NCBI RefSeq assembly: GCF_021215455.1
Contig: NZ_JAJPWV010000003.1
Span: 682,001 to 746,000 of the forward strand
Length of the DNA stretch: 64,000 nucleotides
Source: Mucilaginibacter roseus
GTDB taxonomy: Bacteria > Bacteroidota > Bacteroidia > Sphingobacteriales > Sphingobacteriaceae
Direction of reading: 5' to 3'
This document shows, one piece after another, positions 62,699 to 64,000 of the stretch (the stretch's first letter is position 1; every line of letters begins with the position of its first letter). Made by a program: the position numbers and the translations under genes. Under the pieces are notes generated by a model that had not been told where the DNA came from, did not search any database, and was given only the letters and a program-made list of their open reading frames with translations.

Positions 62699-63202
62699 AT
62701 GAACAGGATACTGTTGGTTATATGCTGCTTTGCAGCCATGGTGTTTGCCATAGGTTGTAAAAAATCGTTAGTCGGGGCCGAAAGGTATCGCGAGCAGGCA
62801 CGCATAGATGATGAGCTTATGCAAAAGTATATTACCGACAATAACCTGCAGGATGTTGCCAAACGTATTGATACTTCGGGTGTGTATTATATAGTGCTTA
62901 ATGCAGGTAGTGGCAACGCGGTTTATACCAACTCAACCAAAGTTACCGTAGGATACACTGCAAAACTGTTACTTACAGGCCAGAGGGTTGATTCTACAGG
63001 CACTTTTCATCCGTCATACACACTGGGTAGCGGCATCATCAGGTCCTGGCAACTGGGTATACCGCAAGTACAAAAAGGAGGCAGGGTGCGCATCCTTACA
63101 CCATCAAGGTATGCGTATGGCCCTTACGAACAACCGAAATACGGCATACCGGCTAACTCACTGATGGATTTTGATATAACGCTATACGACGTAACGAACT
63201 AA
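62699..63202 (+). CDS. FKBP-like lipoprotein, copy 1
   Basis: The 167-residue product has a lipobox (FAAMVFAIGC) and one FKBP domain (VTVGYTAKLLLTGQRVDSTG, RSWQLGIPQVQKGGRVRILTPSRYAYG). The tryptophan and tyrosine of the active site are kept, but the usual FD pair is VD. It may have low isomerase activity. The following gene is 5 bp downstream. Confidence 0.85.
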   Translation: MNRILLVICCFAAMVFAIGCKKSLVGAERYREQARIDDELMQKYITDNNLQDVAKRIDTSGVYYIVLNAGSGNAVYTNSTKVTVGYTAKLLLTGQRVDSTGTFHPSYTLGSGIIRSWQLGIPQVQKGGRVRILTPSRYAYGPYEQPKYGIPANSLMDFDITLYDVTN

Positions 63203-63207
63203 CATAA

Positions 63208-64000
63208 ATGAAATTAAAACTTTTTACATTCTTACTGTTATCAACCGCCATCTTCGCATCGTGCAACAAGGATAAGGTTTACCCTAACATCAAGGAGTAT
63301 GACGATCAGCAGATCAAGAACTATATCAGCACCAACGGCCTTAACGCGATGGTACGCGATACAAGTGATGGTGACACATCGGGCCTTTATTACCAAATAA
63401 TAGACAAGGGTTTGGTTGATAGCCCCCGCATTCAATATTCAGACCGAGTGGCTATGGTTTATACCATTCGTAGTTTTGATGGAAAATATATCGCTTCCGA
63501 TACTATTATCAATCATTATTATGGCTTTTTGGGCCAGTTCCAGGCATCTAATCTACCAAAAGGCCTGCAGAACGCCATTTATAACGTGCTAAAATATAAA
63601 GGAGCAAGTGCACGCTTGCTAATTCCATCACGCCAGGCTTATGGCATTACAGGATACGGATCGGGTAGCAGTACATCAGGCAACCGCATTTCAGGTAACC
63701 AATGCCTTGATTACTGGGTACGCATCGTATCGGATCAAAAAGCGTATGATGATCTGAGCATTCAAAAATACGCGAACGCATATGGCATTGGCCTTAGTGG
63801 TTATACCAAAACAGCATCCGGTTTATACTACAAGCTCTCCGGCTCAGATACCGGAAAAGTTATTAATAAAACTTCAACCATTGGTGTTACCTATGCTTTA
63901 TATAACATGAAAAACACCAAGATTGACGAAGCAACGACCAGCACAAGCTTTGTTGTTGAGCAATTGGTACCGGGCGTTATTGAAGGGTTAACCAAGGCGC
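63208..64000 (+). CDS. FKBP-like lipoprotein, copy 2 (partial)
   Basis: At least 264 residues are visible; the gene runs off the right edge. It has a lipobox (STAIFASC), an FKBP-like domain (VAMVYTIRSFDGKYIASD, ARLLIPSRQAYG) and the beginning of a second FKBP-like domain (TIGVTYALYNMKNTKIDEA, GVIEGLTKA). The catalytic Trp and Asp of the first domain are not kept, so it looks like a degenerate binding domain. It is likely cotranscribed with the preceding FKBP gene. Confidence 0.8.
   Translation, partial: MKLKLFTFLLLSTAIFASCNKDKVYPNIKEYDDQQIKNYISTNGLNAMVRDTSDGDTSGLYYQIIDKGLVDSPRIQYSDRVAMVYTIRSFDGKYIASDTIINHYYGFLGQFQASNLPKGLQNAIYNVLKYKGASARLLIPSRQAYGITGYGSGSSTSGNRISGNQCLDYWVRIVSDQKAYDDLSIQKYANAYGIGLSGYTKTASGLYYKLSGSDTGKVINKTSTIGVTYALYNMKNTKIDEATTSTSFVVEQLVPGVIEGLTKA

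Overview
The window is chromosomal DNA from a Bacteroidota bacterium, most likely a Sphingobacteriaceae member close to Mucilaginibacter or Pedobacter. The evidence is the TAnnTTTG-type -7 promoter elements, the order parA-parB-DUF5683-dapB-lepB, families largely confined to this phylum (DUF4293, DUF5683, DUF4270, DUF6515, PafA phosphatase, a 29-residue AURKAIP1/COX24-type protein), a CarB without the C-terminal regulatory domain, and many Sec or lipobox signal peptides. The genus is inferred from style and was not tested by a search.

Layout. 1-2.6 kb: end of an ABC exporter, truA, a DUF4293 membrane protein and an FMN reductase. 2.8-8.1 kb: parAB, two tandem DUF5683 genes, dapB and lepB. 8.4-14.0 kb: exported hydrolases (PafA-like phosphatase, class C beta-lactamase-fold hydrolase, DPP IV). 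14.1-20.3 kb: DNA and RNA maintenance (ssb, mutY, HU, a TPR protein, a tiny ribosomal-type protein, rng, radA). 20.4-31.8 kb: small exported proteins, carB, a TonB-like protein, panD, panC, a truncated GT5 protein, a DUF4270 lipoprotein, a zinc peptidase and CsbD. 32.1-34.6 kb: an overlapping signalling cassette (membrane protein, histidine kinase, LuxR-type regulator). 34.6-41.1 kb: radical SAM protein, YifB, and a reverse-strand run of cutC, an AhpD-like gene, an OppC-like permease and an SpoIIE phosphatase. 41.3-44.7 kb: an accessory island. 44.7-47.1 kb: cydAB. 47.5-64 kb: PAP2 phosphatase, SNF2 helicase, aspS, FKBP lipoproteins, M20 amidohydrolase, DUF6515 protein, MoxR plus a SurA-like chaperone, a possible HolD-like protein, rdgB, a MarR regulator and two more FKBP lipoproteins.

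The most unusual locus is 41.2-44.7 kb. A lipoprotein gene, broken by an apparent one-base deletion just after its lipobox, has a GC-normal N-terminal half with a Gly/Ser linker and an AT-rich C-terminal half that looks like a PD-(D/E)XK nuclease. Two tandem paralogous leucine-rich-repeat genes follow, the first overlapping it by ATGA. This is the architecture of a polymorphic toxin with immunity genes, inserted against the 3' end of cydB.

The second theme is a family of G/C-rich palindromes. One is a perfect 24-bp inverted repeat placed in frame inside truA, and its 24-nt arm recurs exactly inside radA. Degenerate relatives lie in the ABC exporter gene, at the truA stop codon and possibly in parB. 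Two other repeat types occupy intergenic space at 8.2 kb and 10.05-10.2 kb. A candidate small RNA lies between cydA and the PAP2 gene. No tRNA, rRNA, CRISPR array, insertion sequence or prophage was recognised.
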